This document shows, piece after piece, positions 39,257 through 49,921 of a stretch of 64,000 nt of DNA. This DNA is from Ancylothrix sp. D3o. GTDB taxonomy: Bacteria; Cyanobacteriota; Cyanobacteriia; Cyanobacteriales; Oscillatoriaceae. Under the pieces are notes generated by a model. The model was not told the DNA's origin, made no database searches, and saw only the letters and a program-made list of their open reading frames with translations. The position numbers and the translations under genes were made by a program. Position 1 is the stretch's first letter; every line of letters starts with the position of its first letter. The stretch is from positions 1 through 64,000 of the forward strand of contig NZ_JAMXEX010000018.1 of the NCBI RefSeq assembly GCF_025370775.1, read 5' to 3'.

Positions 39257-40060
39257 TCAGGATTCAGTAAAATTCCTAATGGTCTGGGCTACCGGCTGTT
39301 GGATTTTAATTAATTTACCTTTAGCGGGTTGCTCAATTAAAAGCGGTTTTGCACCTTCTGTTAAAAGAGGTTTTGTGGTATCTAAAGCTTGCAGGCCATC
39401 TAAAATTGCTTCGCGTACTACCGGCTCGGTTTCTGTTGACATCATCAAGCGGAAGCAATCGACAACTGCTTGCCGGTCAGTTTGATCACCTGCTTGGTAT
39501 TTTAATTTTCGCGTCAATTGTTGGACAGCAATCAAGCGTTTAAGCGGGTCTGCATTGGTTAAATTCATTACCAATTCGTTGAGTTCAGCTTCTTGTTGAC
39601 CGGCTTTTGTGCCCACCAATTGCCACACCAAAAGCACCAGCACAGCCATTGTGCCCAACCCTTGTAAAATTGCCCCGGTTGCCAAAACTGGGTTTGACGA
39701 CTCTGCCCAAATGGCCAAAGCCAAGTAACTGCTGAGTGCTGCGAGTCCGCCGCTGGTGACGGTGGTAGCAATGAGTCGGTTTTGGCCGGTGAAAAGTTGA
39801 CGCAGTTCTGCGGTAGGGATTTCCCACTCGCTTTCTTGGAGTAGGTAAACCAAGGTCATCACGAACACACCGCTGCCGGTGGCCACCATCAGCCGCCAGT
39901 TGCAAATCACCATCGCCACTACAACACTCACCACTAACAATGAGCCTCCCGACCGCCTGTAGCGTCGAGAGTGTCGCTTAAGTGTTTTCAGTGGTAGTTT
40001 TGGTGACAAGTCTGGAATTTGGTTTAGGAGTTGCTGCCACCGAGATAACGCTTTTGCCAC
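39257..40060 (-). CDS. Membrane protein with C-terminal armadillo/HEAT-like helices
   Basis: A 267-residue protein. A basic N-terminus precedes four hydrophobic segments between ~38 and ~150 (LLVVSVVVAMVICNWRLMV, SGVFVMTLVYLLQ, ALSSYLALAIWA, GLGTMAVLVLLVWQL). A cytosolic helical-repeat region follows (NADPLKRLIAVQQLTRKL, EPVVREAILDGLQAL) that resembles HEAT/armadillo repeats. It lies 66 bp upstream of the FecR gene on the same strand and may be in its operon. No enzymatic motif is seen. Confidence 0.75.
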   Translation of the reverse strand: MAKALSRWQQLLNQIPDLSPKLPLKTLKRHSRRYRRSGGSLLVVSVVVAMVICNWRLMVATGSGVFVMTLVYLLQESEWEIPTAELRQLFTGQNRLIATTVTSGGLAALSSYLALAIWAESSNPVLATGAILQGLGTMAVLVLLVWQLVGTKAGQQEAELNELVMNLTNADPLKRLIAVQQLTRKLKYQAGDQTDRQAVVDCFRLMMSTETEPVVREAILDGLQALDTTKPLLTEGAKPLLIEQPAKGKLIKIQQPVAQTIRNFTES

Positions 40061-40203
40061 GTTTGGTTACCTATTGAGTTGCGAGCGATTGAGCTTTGGT
40101 CGGCTTTTCCTGCTATTGCAGGCGAATCGTACCTTGATATCTTAAATTATTTGTTCGCAACTCGTGCAGAATCTCATTTTTTTGCAAGTTTCTCTCCAGG
40201 CTG

Positions 40204-40782
40204 CTAAAAGCTGAAGGTGAAGTCATCAACGGTTAAGTGCCCGTCAAAGGTTAAGAAGTTGACGCGGTGAATGTTTTCCGCTCTCAAGCTTAACAGGTAG
40301 TTTGGCCTGATCGCCGATTCCGAGCCGGCCAGATTTGCCCCCGACATTTCCGCATGGCCCACCGGCTTGTCGTCTTGGTCATAGGCGGCGAGGACTGCTT
40401 TGCGGGAACTGGTTACAAGCCCGCTGACACACCGCACCGGCTTTGAGAAGATTGCCTCTAAGTATCCGCTTTTTGGTGCGCCGATTAAGACAATGTTGCC
40501 TGAATGAGGGGGAAAGGCTGGGTTGGAAGGGCTAATCGCCATCGTGTTTGCAAAAAGAACTCCGCAGTGTTGAAATTGTTTCTCTACCATTTCAAAACAC
40601 TTCAACTCCTCTAAATTTAATCGCACGCTGAGTCCTTTTTCTACCCGCAGTTTTTCTTTTAAATGGTTTTTTCCCCGCCAAGGCGCTGCGAGTATAGCTG
40701 ATGCCGATGCCCTTTCTTTGTCTATTTTTTCCAATTCGATATCTTTTCTGCTGTTTGGTTGATATCTGTAATGCTCTGCCAT
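40204..40782 (-). CDS. Unknown protein with C-terminal beta-sandwich-like region
   Basis: 192 residues from ATG at 40780-40782 (MAEHYRYQPNSRK), chosen because AGGGGAG lies about 5 nt upstream; the frame continues to 40866. The N-terminal ~60 residues are highly charged. The remainder has alternating hydrophobic strands (GNIVLIGAPKSGYLEAIF, VRCVSGLVTSSRKAVLAAYD, VNFLTFDGHLTVDDFTFSF). The ending VDDFTF resembles PEP-CTERM-type lectin-like domains, but the export signal and anchor are missing. I do not recognise the family. Confidence 0.6.
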   Translation of the reverse strand: MAEHYRYQPNSRKDIELEKIDKERASASAILAAPWRGKNHLKEKLRVEKGLSVRLNLEELKCFEMVEKQFQHCGVLFANTMAISPSNPAFPPHSGNIVLIGAPKSGYLEAIFSKPVRCVSGLVTSSRKAVLAAYDQDDKPVGHAEMSGANLAGSESAIRPNYLLSLRAENIHRVNFLTFDGHLTVDDFTFSF

Positions 40783-40866
40783 AATACTCCCCTGATTTTT
40801 TTTCATTGTTGTTACTTTTTTAGTTTTTTTAGTCTCTACAAGTATAATTTTTTCACTTCTACGCAA

Positions 40867-41277
40867 ATGAAATAATGCAAGGTTAAAACAAAGTTTATTT
40901 GAGTTGGGGTTGATTTTCCTCCTTTGCCGAAAATCCTGATAGTTCGCTTTGGGTGTTAGGGGGGTGAGGGGTAAAACCCCTCATCTCATTATCAATGATT
41001 GACGAGAAGTTGTGAGCCCATGTTCGGTGCGACATCCCACTGCGTAGGGCAACATGAGCTTTTACGGGGCTTTATTTATGCCATCAGGAGACACCGCCGG
41101 TATGCCAGAAGGTTTGGCCAAATCTTTACAAAACCGCCTTGGCGTTTATAATTCCTTTAAAATAAAGAAAACTTGCGGCAGTTAAACAAGAGTCGGCAAT
41201 CCATGCCAGGATTTTGCTGACAGCGCCGGTGAAAAGCAATCTACAATTTATAAATTTAAAGTTGTGTGAGGTTTGTT
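40867..41277. other. ~400-bp intergenic region
   Basis: Separates the minus-strand unknown gene from the plus-strand hydrolase. A hairpin can form between GCCCATGTT (~41015) and AACATGAGC (~41051). A 43-codon frame at 41054-41185 (MSFYGALFMPSGDTAG) lacks an RBS and a known family, so it is not called a gene. Confidence 0.4.
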
Positions 41278-42159
41278 ATGTTAATCCCCCTAGGGTTTGA
41301 GCAGCAATCAATAGTTACGTCCCTCGGCAGAATGGTTTATTATACCGGCACAAAAGAATTGTGGGGGACATCCCAAACAAAAAGCTTAGTATTTTTTCAT
41401 GGGTTTGGGGGAGGTTCTTCTGCCTATGAATGGTCAAAAGTCTATCCGGCTTTTGCAGCAGATTACCGAATTTTGGCCCCCGATTTAATTGGCTGGGGAC
41501 GTTCTGAACATCCAGCCCGGAATTATCAGGCGGCGGATTATATCACAACTTTGATCGAATTTCTGGAAAAAACTTGCAATGAGCCGGTAGCGGTGGTTGC
41601 TTCATCGTTGACGGCAGCCTTAACAATTCGGGCTGCTATTACTCGTCCAGACTTGTTTAAATGTTTGATTTTAACAACGCCGGCGGGATTATCAGATTTT
41701 GGGCAAAATTATGGCAATAGTCTCTTTGCCCAAGTTATCAAAACCCCAATTTTAGATAAGTTTATCTATAGTGCCGGTGTGGCAACGGCTGGGGGAATTC
41801 AAAGTTTTTTAGAAAATCGCCAATTTGCCAATCCTGACCTAATTTATCAAGAAATTGTAGAGGCTTATTTAGAATCGGCAAATCAGCCAAATGCGGAATA
41901 TGCAGCGCTTTCTTTTGTGCGGGGTGATTTATGTTTTGATTTGTCGTTATATATCCCGCAACTAACCATTCCAACGGCGATTATTTGGGGACAAAAATCA
42001 GAATTTACAAGTCCTGAAACCGGCAAACGTTTAGCAAGTCTGAACCCCGGAGTGATTCGCTATTTTGAAGAATTACAAGATGTAGGTTTAACGCCGCAAT
42101 TAGAATTACCGGGGATTACTGCCGGTTTGATTTCGCGTTTTTTGAAGTTGCTTTGTTGA
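41278..42159 (+). CDS. Alpha/beta hydrolase
   Basis: About 293 residues from ATG 41278 (the frame can start at GTG 41266). The fold begins with the oxyanion-hole motif FFHGFGGGSSAYEW, then APDLIGWGRSEHP. The nucleophile elbow is VVASSLTAALTIRAA, where the usual GxSxG is ASSLT; a serine is present but the flanking glycines are Ala/Ser. Downstream, VGLTPQLELPGITAGLI has no obvious His at the usual catalytic position. Related cyanobacterial/plastid hydrolases share this elbow (recalled). The substrate is unknown, and it may be a non-classical or inactive hydrolase. Confidence 0.8.
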   Translation: MLIPLGFEQQSIVTSLGRMVYYTGTKELWGTSQTKSLVFFHGFGGGSSAYEWSKVYPAFAADYRILAPDLIGWGRSEHPARNYQAADYITTLIEFLEKTCNEPVAVVASSLTAALTIRAAITRPDLFKCLILTTPAGLSDFGQNYGNSLFAQVIKTPILDKFIYSAGVATAGGIQSFLENRQFANPDLIYQEIVEAYLESANQPNAEYAALSFVRGDLCFDLSLYIPQLTIPTAIIWGQKSEFTSPETGKRLASLNPGVIRYFEELQDVGLTPQLELPGITAGLISRFLKLLC

Positions 42160-42162
42160 TTT

Positions 42163-42233
42163 GTTATTGGTCATTTGTCATTGGTCATTGGGCATTCGTG
42201 ATGTGAAATAAACGATGAACAATGAACCAATGA
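42163..42233. repeat. Heptamer-type short tandem repeats (TCATTGG/TCATTTG)
   Basis: Positions 42163-42191 contain repeated (G)GTCATT units (TTGGTCATTTGTCATTGGTC). At 42211-42233 there are complementary AATGAAC/CCAATGA units. This resembles the short tandemly repeated repetitive sequences of filamentous cyanobacteria. Confidence 0.7.
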
Positions 42234-42327
42234 GGTGAGCAAAACCGTACTGGCAAAGTTTAGTTTTCTGGTATGAGGTCAACAAAACCAGCCGGTACAA
42301 TAAAAAGAAGGATCAGGAGAAAATGTT

Positions 42328-43197
42328 ATGAATCAATTTAAAACAGTTGCTTTATTAAGTTTGCTGAGTGCGTTGCTGATTACGGTTTGTTATTGGGTAA
42401 TTGGCGGTACTGGCGGCGCGATTATTGGGGTTATTTTGGCGGCGGTGACGAATTTGGGTTCTTGGTATTATTCGGATAAAATTGCTTTGGCGGCTTATGG
42501 CGCCCAGCCGGTGAGCTTTGAGCAAGCCCCCGGATTATATAATATGGTGCGCCGGCTTACAGAAAGGGCCGGTTTACCGATGCCTGGGGTTTATATTGTT
42601 CCCACTCAAAATGCTAATGCTTTTGCCACCGGCAGAGATCCTGAACACGCAGCAGTTGCAGTGACAGAAGGCATTTTAAATATTTTGCCAGATGATGAAC
42701 TTGAGGCAGTAATTGCTCACGAATTAAGCCATATTTATAACCGGGATACGCTAACTCAAGCGGTGGCGGCGACGGTGGCGGGTGCGATTTCGTTTTTGGC
42801 GCAAATTGCGAGTTATAGTATGTGGTTTATGGGGGGTTCGCGGGATGAGCGAAATGGCCCTAATCCGATAGCGTTATTGTTGACAGTTGTGTTGGCGCCG
42901 GTGGCGGCGTCGGTGATACAGTTGGCGATTTCGCGGACGCGGGAGTTTGAAGCGGATGCGGGGGCTGCTAAACTAACAGGAAATCCTCGTGCTTTGGCTC
43001 GTGCTTTGCAGCGTTTGGATGCGAATGCAAGACAAATTCCAATGCAGGGTAATCCGGCGTTTGAACCGCTTTTAATTATGAATGGGTTTTCTGGGGGTCA
43101 AATGTTGGCCGGTTTGTTTTCTACTCATCCTTCTACTGAGGCGCGAATTGAGAATTTGTTGCGCTTAGAGAAGGAGTTGACGGGGGGTAGGGTTTAG
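42328..43197 (+). CDS. htpX: Membrane metalloprotease HtpX
   Basis: M48 zinc metalloprotease of 289 residues, which degrades misfolded membrane proteins. Two N-terminal membrane helices (~8-50), then the zinc site AHELSHIYNRD (His131, His135) and the third ligand region in RTREFEADAGAA. Two further hydrophobic segments lie at ~150-170 and ~185-205. AGGAGAAAATGTT precedes the ATG. The length matches the family. It converges with the helicase operon, with a terminator between. Confidence 0.93.
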   Translation: MNQFKTVALLSLLSALLITVCYWVIGGTGGAIIGVILAAVTNLGSWYYSDKIALAAYGAQPVSFEQAPGLYNMVRRLTERAGLPMPGVYIVPTQNANAFATGRDPEHAAVAVTEGILNILPDDELEAVIAHELSHIYNRDTLTQAVAATVAGAISFLAQIASYSMWFMGGSRDERNGPNPIALLLTVVLAPVAASVIQLAISRTREFEADAGAAKLTGNPRALARALQRLDANARQIPMQGNPAFEPLLIMNGFSGGQMLAGLFSTHPSTEARIENLLRLEKELTGGRV

Positions 43198-43285
43198 GTT
43201 TGTAGATTTTGTTGTGCAATTGAGTAGAAAAATGATTTGATGAGTTTTTTGGGTGCAATTTTAGACAAAAATTAGGGTTGCCGGT

Positions 43286-43315
43286 GGGGTGGTAAAACAC
43301 CCCTGTTTTTATTTT
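43286..43315. terminator. Terminator between htpX and the helicase operon
   Basis: GGGGTG (43286-43291) pairs with CACCCC (43298-43303), followed by GTTTTTATTTTT. It serves htpX and could also stop the convergent helicase transcript. Confidence 0.7.
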
Positions 43316-43339
43316 TAGCGGTTTTTGAGTGGGCCAAAT

Positions 43340-46300
43340 TCAGAGGAGTTGGTAACACCAACTTGGACGTCTTAGCATATTGAAAGTATCAAGATATCGG
43401 GGGTTTTCACCGGCTGCAATAATAGCTTTTTCTAATAAACCTTTCGGGTTTTCTTGGTTCCATAAGGGATGTACGATAATTACGTTTTGGGAACCTAGTT
43501 TAAATCCGGGGAGTTTGTCAAAAAGTTGGGGTGAGCAATCTTTAAAAGATTCACAAAAATTATCCCGTAGGAAGATGGCATTTCCTGGCCATTTTTCAAG
43601 GTATGGTAAAGAGAAATCATTGTCTAAACCGCACAAGAAATTTTTATCGGCTAAGATTTTGAGCAAGGAAAGTCCTAGGCGCCAATCGAGCAATCCGTGA
43701 TAGTTCATGTTGCGATATTGTTGCAGGCAATCGTAACAGGATGAGTGGCAATTATCGCGGTGTTTTTTTGAGATTAAGTCACTGGCAAAGCTATTTTCTG
43801 CTTTGAGTATTTTGTTGAGGAGAATATCTTGCCAATTCCTATAAAGCCATTCGGTGAAACCGGAGCCGTTGGGGAGCCGGTCATTAATGACTATTTCTCC
43901 TATTTGGCCTAGGTTGGTGTCATTTATTTGTCTTAATCCACTGATTTCAAATTCTTCGGGATCGATGTCTAATTCTTCAGCAGCGACGGAGCGAATAATG
44001 AAAGCGGCTGAATAAAAAGCTGCTTTGATAGCGGAATTGTTAGCCAGAGGATCGAGGCATAATCCTGATGGTAATTCACTGGGTTGAATTCTCAGAATGT
44101 TGGTAGTTTTTGGGGCGATAATAGCGATTGCTTCAGGACTGTCGGTTTCGCTAAATTTCCATTTTTCTTGTTTTTTATCATTTTCTTGAAATTCCTCGGC
44201 AATCCACTGATGTTTGAGTTCTACTTGATTTTTCTTTCTGCTGACAGCGGTTCCTAAATTGCCTTTAAATAACTCACCGCGATTATCATTGACTCGATAA
44301 ACTCTCCCCTCTCGCCCAAAAGCAGTGAAGGTATTTGCGGTGGTTTGTTTTTCAAAATTTTCGGTTTGAGATTCGGCAACGCTTGCGGTGCTGGTGAGGA
44401 CAATTTCTTGGTCTACTTTGGCATCTTCTCCCCAATCAAATTTAGTGCGGAATCCTTTGGGAACTGCCCACTGGAAAACTCGAAAACCTGGCTGATTTTT
44501 TGTATTTTTTGACTGTTTTTCTGCTTGACAATTCGGACATTTTTTAGGATCTTTTCCTTGAAATAGCTCAGATTCAGTATCTTTTGTAATCGTATATTGA
44601 CAACGACTGCATCTCAACATCCACCGCCGTTCAGAAAGGGGGTCATCACTAGCCGGGATAAGTGTATGTTTCCACAATAAAGGAGCCGTAAAACCAATGG
44701 CGGTATAAATTCGTTTGTCTTTAGTTTTTTGGCAGCCTGGGGCAAATTCTGTGACCGACAAATCTAAATCGCGGTCGATGGTAGAAAATTCTTTTTTCCT
44801 TTTGTTGACATTGTGGTAAAGTACCCGCTGTCTGGAGGGCATTCCGTACATGGGTAAGATACCTCCTTCTGCTAAACGTTCGGCTAATCCTACCCCGCCT
44901 AATTCGGAATTATTGGCACAATATTCGATTTTTTGAAATAGTTTTTTTCGGCTATATTCAATCAGTTTTTCTGGAATAATTTCTGGAACAGCGGCAAGAA
45001 TTCCTTTAACAATTTCCTCAACTTGTGGGGAAGTTTCTAACCACTTTCGGACTTGATCACGGCGGTTATTTTTATTTTGAATCCAATCTTCGGTTGTGCC
45101 AAATTCGCCATGACTATCAGGTGGAATGGGGCTATCGTACCAGCGGACACTGGCCTCGAAGAATGCCCGTCGTAAACATTCTTTTGCTAATAATCTTTGG
45201 GCAATATCAAGCTGTGACATGGAAAGGAAGGGAACGGGCGGTTTATCCCCCGTAATTTTTTCTGGATGCTTATAGTAATGTTCATCGTGGCTACGCCCCC
45301 GACAAAGGGTTAAGGCGATGGCAAAAGCTTGACCCCGACGACCGGCTCGCCCCGCTCTTTGTTGATAATTAAAGCGCATCGGCGGCATATTTGCCATGAC
45401 AACGGCTTGCAAACTTCCGATATCAATTCCGACTTCCATTGTGGTAGTAACGCTGAGAAGATCGATAGTATCTACTTGCTGATAAAAATTTCGTTCTTGG
45501 TTCTTCTTATTAATAATTACATTGCGAAAATGTCGCTGTCTTTCTGCTTGATTATCGGTTTGGCCGGTTAATTCTTCGCAGTGAAGTCGTAGGGGTAGCC
45601 GATTTTGGGAAGCTCCTGTGCCAAAGTAATTGTGGTTGTAGATATCTTGACAAGTTTTGTTAGGGTTTTCGGGTAATTCTTTTTGACACTGTATAGACGT
45701 ACAAATTCCGCCAGCTTTATGCAAATGCGGACGTCGGCAAGATGGGCACTCCCAGACAGGATCGCTGGCTATTGCAACTCGTACAGAAAGATGTAAAGGA
45801 TCGAGTATGAAGTGCGGATGATTTTGACAAATTGCTGATTTTATGGCATCTAAAACTTTGTGCTTTGGAACGTTATTATGCTTGGCACATTTTTCGACAT
45901 AATGACGAAATTTAGCTCTGGCATCTTGCCAACTATTCCAATCATTAAGGGGGAATTCTTGGGGTTTTTGAGGATATCGGTATAGCTCTCCCATAATTCG
46001 CAGACATCCATTGCAAATTTCCTCAAAAATAGAAGGTTCAATTTCACATTCTAAGGCTCGCTTATTCAGGGGTTCTGTTGGTAAATTAAGGCAAACATAG
46101 CCTAAACCTGATGCTTCAAAACCAAAATAAAGCCTGCTGAATAAAGTATCACAAACTTCGGATTTGACTTTAGCTCTGAGGACGTTTTCTCTGGCGTTTT
46201 CACCGCCAGAAGATAGCCCTTCTTTCCAACCGGCATTTTCATCATAAAAGTCAAAAAGCTTAGTCCAGTGATGATAGTCACCATCATAGAAATATTCTTG

Positions 46301-49003
46301 ATAATCAACATCATTCCCGCCAGGGTTAACGCCTAAATTTTTCAAACGTTGAATTAATAAACCCGCTTTGTAGCGCTCCCCCTCAGACTCTCCCTCAAAC
46401 AAAAATCGTATCGGAATTGTACGAGTTTTACCTTTTTGGCGTATATTATCAAGTCGTTTCTGGGCCTTATCTCGACGCTTTTGTAGCGGTTCTAAGTCTT
46501 CTGGATCTAGTCCTTCTGGGATTGGACGTTTGGAATATTTGAGGGCGTCTTGCAATTCTGTAACATCCTTTGGGTTGCGTTGTTTATAATGTTTTGATTC
46601 TTCTCGAATAGCATCCCCGTGAGTTTCGATATCTTCTAATAAATACCAATGACCAAGGCTTGCTAATTTTAATTCATCAAAAATTACTTCGCGCACTAAA
46701 TCAGTATAGTGAGAACGTTCAATGCCATTAGAAATAGAAGCAGCATCTTCTCGACTATCAGAAAAAACAACAAGTTTGCGAGATTCCCGATTGCCATCTA
46801 GCTGATAAAACAATTCCTTAGAGAGCAATTGACTGACTTTAGAAAAGCCGGTGCGGAAGCTGCGGATGGGTGATTTTCGATTGATTCTTTTGCTATAGTC
46901 AGCAGCACAGCAGGGACAAATAGAAGGTAAAGCTTTTCCCTCTTCTTGCTTGTTTTTATGGAGTTCAAAAATATAGCCTTCTATCAATTCATTTTTAGAT
47001 TTATGAGCCGTGCGCTGGACAATCGCACTTCGGGGGTCTAACCATGCTTTTTTCCAGTCTTTTGTCTCTTCGTTAATATTTGAGAACGGCCAAAATATGC
47101 CAAATTCTTTGTAGGTTCGGCGTTCTACTAATTTACTAGCTTGCTTATCTGGTATTCCTTCGATTTCCGGTTCGGTTGGTAACAGTTCCCAGCCTTTATT
47201 ATCCTGTTTTTGCAGCCTATTGCCCGCCAAAAATACTGTCCTACACTGTTCACAGTAAAGCAGTTCTAAAACGCGATAATTTTCCCAGTGAATGGGGGGA
47301 TTTTCTGCAAATAGCCTTTCTACCGGCGGGCTATTTTGACTATTATCTGGATCTGTAGGTTTAAGCGCCCCCCAAAGCCCCTCAATATTGCGAAAAAACC
47401 AATGTAATCTAAAGGCGGGTAGAGCTTTTTCACAATCCCATAAACCGCGAGCAATGAGTAATCCTTGGGCGGCTAATTTGAGATGTTTTTCTTCTAAATT
47501 ATCTCCAAAAACTCCAGAGGCAAAGGGTTTTATTCCCAGCTTAATTAAATTTTCGTTTGAAGTTAGCAACGGCACAGCACGGGTGTTGCCGTTATTATCA
47601 GTACAGGCGTTGAGCATTCGGGCAACAATTACCGAGTATTGTGTTTCCAAAATATCTCGACACTTTTGATATTCTGGCGTTTCTTTAATATTTGGCGGGG
47701 AAATTTTAGAGACGTTTACTAAGTCGATAAATGGCTGAATTTCAATAATTTTGTCCGATTCTAGGGGGGGAATTGCTTCAGGTTCTCCGGGGATAATTTG
47801 CTCAGCATTCCAGTTTGTACCAAAAAAGTCTGAGAGAAATTCGAGACTATCATCATCTTTTTCTAAGGATGCACTGGAGGCGAGAATTCGTAATTTAGGA
47901 CTATCGGGGGAAAGTTCTAAACGTTGCAACAATAATCGCAATAAATAGGCTACTTCTGTCCCAGAAGTTCCCCGGTAAAGGTGCAATTCATCTACGATTA
48001 AGTGAAACACGCTGTCTGGTTTTTTTAACCATTCCTTTGTTTTCTCAAAAATGGGTGCATCAATTTCTCGCATCAGCATAATACTGAGCATAGAATAATT
48101 GGTGATTAAAATATCAGGAGGTGCGTCTTGCATATCCCACCGGCAACGCATTTCTGCTCCATCCAAACGGGGGAAAAAGAATCTTACATCATCGTCATTT
48201 TTTTGCTGGGGGTACTCTTCAACTTTTTGGGCTGATTCGTCCATTTCCTGCATTTTTTTGACAAGTTCATCTATCTTATCTTTGTTTGGTTTCCCATTTC
48301 GTTCATATTCATGTCCCGGTACAGGTGTAACGCCGTTGTATCTCCCGAAATAAATGCGATTGTTTTTTCTATTATTTTTAAACCAATCTCTTGCTTTTTC
48401 AGAATCTAAGGCGCGGCGAAGTCTGGTAAGCTGGTCTTCAACAAGGGCATTCATGGGATATAAAATTAATGCTCTCACCGCCGCTTCTCTTTGTTCATGT
48501 TTTCTTTGAGAAACGCGCTGAGGCTGGGCATTTTTCCACCAATTATTTAGATCAGGGGGTTGGGGATTTGCAGCCGGCCAATTTTGAGATTCTTGGGTTA
48601 AATAAGCAAATAATGGTAAGAGGAAAGATTCAGTTTTACCAGAGCCGGTGCCGGCGGTGACTACCACATTTTGGCCGGCTAATGCTTTGCGAAGCATTTC
48701 AACTTGATGCTGGTATAATTGGAAGCCTCCCACTAACCCACAAGCTGCTAATTCTTTAAACTGTTTTAAAGTTGATTCATCTAATTTAGAAAGATCCAAT
48801 TTATCTAATTCTTGGATAGTTTTGCCATATTTTTTATAAGTCGGTAAAGGTTCAATCCAAGGCTCTTGACAAAAAACACTAGGTTCTTTGAGCCGGTTTT
48901 CTCGCTCTTGCTCAAGATCAATAAATTGTGTCCCAAAAGCTGTTTTAATATAAAGCAAGAAATTTTCGCGTATTTTATCAAAAGCGCCTACTGGATCGTA
49001 CAT
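43340..49003 (-). CDS. Giant DExH helicase with DUF1998-like C-terminus (DruE-like)
   Basis: A 1887-residue superfamily 2 helicase. Walker A is GTGSGKT (118-124, Lys123); motif II is VDELHLY (Asp338); motif III is SSAS; the second RecA domain has [20 protein letters not shown] and motif [13 protein letters not shown] (~1215-1226). Several zinc-ribbon-like Cys pairs occur (CEQC ~584, CPCC ~694, CPSC with CTSIQC ~1087, CSRC with CPNC ~1467). The tail has CHSSCYDC with [10 protein letters not shown], typical of DUF1998 (~1750-1775). Size and order resemble DruE of Druantia anti-phage systems. DISARM DrmA/DrmB and YprA/MrfA helicases share parts but are smaller or split. It starts 3 bp after the preceding stop, with AGAGGA upstream, so translation is coupled. 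Confidence 0.88.
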   Translation of the reverse strand: MYDPVGAFDKIRENFLLYIKTAFGTQFIDLEQERENRLKEPSVFCQEPWIEPLPTYKKYGKTIQELDKLDLSKLDESTLKQFKELAACGLVGGFQLYQHQVEMLRKALAGQNVVVTAGTGSGKTESFLLPLFAYLTQESQNWPAANPQPPDLNNWWKNAQPQRVSQRKHEQREAAVRALILYPMNALVEDQLTRLRRALDSEKARDWFKNNRKNNRIYFGRYNGVTPVPGHEYERNGKPNKDKIDELVKKMQEMDESAQKVEEYPQQKNDDDVRFFFPRLDGAEMRCRWDMQDAPPDILITNYSMLSIMLMREIDAPIFEKTKEWLKKPDSVFHLIVDELHLYRGTSGTEVAYLLRLLLQRLELSPDSPKLRILASSASLEKDDDSLEFLSDFFGTNWNAEQIIPGEPEAIPPLESDKIIEIQPFIDLVNVSKISPPNIKETPEYQKCRDILETQYSVIVARMLNACTDNNGNTRAVPLLTSNENLIKLGIKPFASGVFGDNLEEKHLKLAAQGLLIARGLWDCEKALPAFRLHWFFRNIEGLWGALKPTDPDNSQNSPPVERLFAENPPIHWENYRVLELLYCEQCRTVFLAGNRLQKQDNKGWELLPTEPEIEGIPDKQASKLVERRTYKEFGIFWPFSNINEETKDWKKAWLDPRSAIVQRTAHKSKNELIEGYIFELHKNKQEEGKALPSICPCCAADYSKRINRKSPIRSFRTGFSKVSQLLSKELFYQLDGNRESRKLVVFSDSREDAASISNGIERSHYTDLVREVIFDELKLASLGHWYLLEDIETHGDAIREESKHYKQRNPKDVTELQDALKYSKRPIPEGLDPEDLEPLQKRRDKAQKRLDNIRQKGKTRTIPIRFLFEGESEGERYKAGLLIQRLKNLGVNPGGNDVDYQEYFYDGDYHHWTKLFDFYDENAGWKEGLSSGGENARENVLRAKVKSEVCDTLFSRLYFGFEASGLGYVCLNLPTEPLNKRALECEIEPSIFEEICNGCLRIMGELYRYPQKPQEFPLNDWNSWQDARAKFRHYVEKCAKHNNVPKHKVLDAIKSAICQNHPHFILDPLHLSVRVAIASDPVWECPSCRRPHLHKAGGICTSIQCQKELPENPNKTCQDIYNHNYFGTGASQNRLPLRLHCEELTGQTDNQAERQRHFRNVIINKKNQERNFYQQVDTIDLLSVTTTMEVGIDIGSLQAVVMANMPPMRFNYQQRAGRAGRRGQAFAIALTLCRGRSHDEHYYKHPEKITGDKPPVPFLSMSQLDIAQRLLAKECLRRAFFEASVRWYDSPIPPDSHGEFGTTEDWIQNKNNRRDQVRKWLETSPQVEEIVKGILAAVPEIIPEKLIEYSRKKLFQKIEYCANNSELGGVGLAERLAEGGILPMYGMPSRQRVLYHNVNKRKKEFSTIDRDLDLSVTEFAPGCQKTKDKRIYTAIGFTAPLLWKHTLIPASDDPLSERRWMLRCSRCQYTITKDTESELFQGKDPKKCPNCQAEKQSKNTKNQPGFRVFQWAVPKGFRTKFDWGEDAKVDQEIVLTSTASVAESQTENFEKQTTANTFTAFGREGRVYRVNDNRGELFKGNLGTAVSRKKNQVELKHQWIAEEFQENDKKQEKWKFSETDSPEAIAIIAPKTTNILRIQPSELPSGLCLDPLANNSAIKAAFYSAAFIIRSVAAEELDIDPEEFEISGLRQINDTNLGQIGEIVINDRLPNGSGFTEWLYRNWQDILLNKILKAENSFASDLISKKHRDNCHSSCYDCLQQYRNMNYHGLLDWRLGLSLLKILADKNFLCGLDNDFSLPYLEKWPGNAIFLRDNFCESFKDCSPQLFDKLPGFKLGSQNVIIVHPLWNQENPKGLLEKAIIAAGENPRYLDTFNMLRRPSWCYQLL

Positions 49004-49006
49004 ATT

Positions 49007-49921
49007 TCAGTCCTCTAAAGGGGATAAAATTAAAGTTTGACCGAGTTTATCAGCGGTGGTTTTTGCTATTTTTGGTGGAATATCCCGAAATACGTTAAAC
49101 CCTTCTATATTTTCCGCTATATACCCCGAACAAAGCGTTAAAGCTCTTTCTAAAAGTCGGGGAAGTTTTGCCCCTAGGGGGATTTCAATTTTATGCTGCT
49201 TTTCATTGTACCTCATAACATTAATATTTTCTGTTTTCAGAATAGCATACCGCCCCCAATTTCGCTCAACTTTTGCTGACTTCCCAGTTTCCCACAGGTA
49301 ATAAATTCTTTGCTCACTGTTTGGATGTTTATACTCCCTCAAACGCATTTTGCTATTGGGGTTAACTGAAGAGTAAAACTTGCAATCAGCGGGGTCAAAT
49401 GTTCGGCTTTCCCAGTTTAATTCTAATTCTTCAGACCATTGAATAGTTGCTAAATATTCTTCAAGGCTACCAGAAAAATTTAACAACAACTGAGCCGAAG
49501 GAGTTTCGCTAAAATGAATCCCCAATAAGTTAGCAATTTGTTGTAATTCTCCCACAGTTTCGGTGTGAATACAGATACGATCCGGTGTCCCTATTGGCCC
49601 GCCTTGTTCAGTTTTTTTGCAGGTAATATGAGAACTCACATCACGACAAGTCTCCTCTAATTTTTGAAAAGTCTGGGGTGTTCGCGCCCCGGATAAAATG
49701 GCTTGAGGAGGGTCGAGATAAGGTAATCTTACTAACACTGGGGGAGCGACATAAACCCTTTTTTTTATGAAATCAAACTCACAATGACCCAAAGACTCCA
49801 AAGCGGTCACTACTTGCTTATCACAGTCGCCCTCATAAAGACATTTAAAGAATTTTTTAAACTCTTCCCAGGCGCTCTGCTTTTTGACGGAAAGAACGTA
49901 AAGCAATTCATCACTATCCAT
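49007..49921 (-). CDS. Unknown protein, middle gene of the helicase operon
   Basis: A 304-residue soluble protein; no signal peptide, membrane helix or catalytic motif is recognisable. Conserved-looking elements are VLVRLPYLDPPQAILSGART and ETVGELQQIANLLGIHF. The first ~60 residues could be a small winged-helix-like region (ESLGHCEFDFIKKRVYVAPP). The ATG overlaps the end of the upstream gene by 8 bp, and the helicase starts 3 bp after its stop. Such coupling implies subunits made in fixed ratio. It may be a specificity or adaptor subunit, by inference only. Confidence 0.8.
   Translation of the reverse strand: MDSDELLYVLSVKKQSAWEEFKKFFKCLYEGDCDKQVVTALESLGHCEFDFIKKRVYVAPPVLVRLPYLDPPQAILSGARTPQTFQKLEETCRDVSSHITCKKTEQGGPIGTPDRICIHTETVGELQQIANLLGIHFSETPSAQLLLNFSGSLEEYLATIQWSEELELNWESRTFDPADCKFYSSVNPNSKMRLREYKHPNSEQRIYYLWETGKSAKVERNWGRYAILKTENINVMRYNEKQHKIEIPLGAKLPRLLERALTLCSGYIAENIEGFNVFRDIPPKIAKTTADKLGQTLILSPLED

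Noticed and set aside
41054-41185. 43-codon frame MSFYGALFMPSGDTAG
   Set aside because: No Shine-Dalgarno and no family match; length is within chance expectation.
42163-42233. Short repeats as a possible CRISPR array
   Set aside because: Units are 7 bp, without spacers of constant length; they are heptamer-type tandem repeats.
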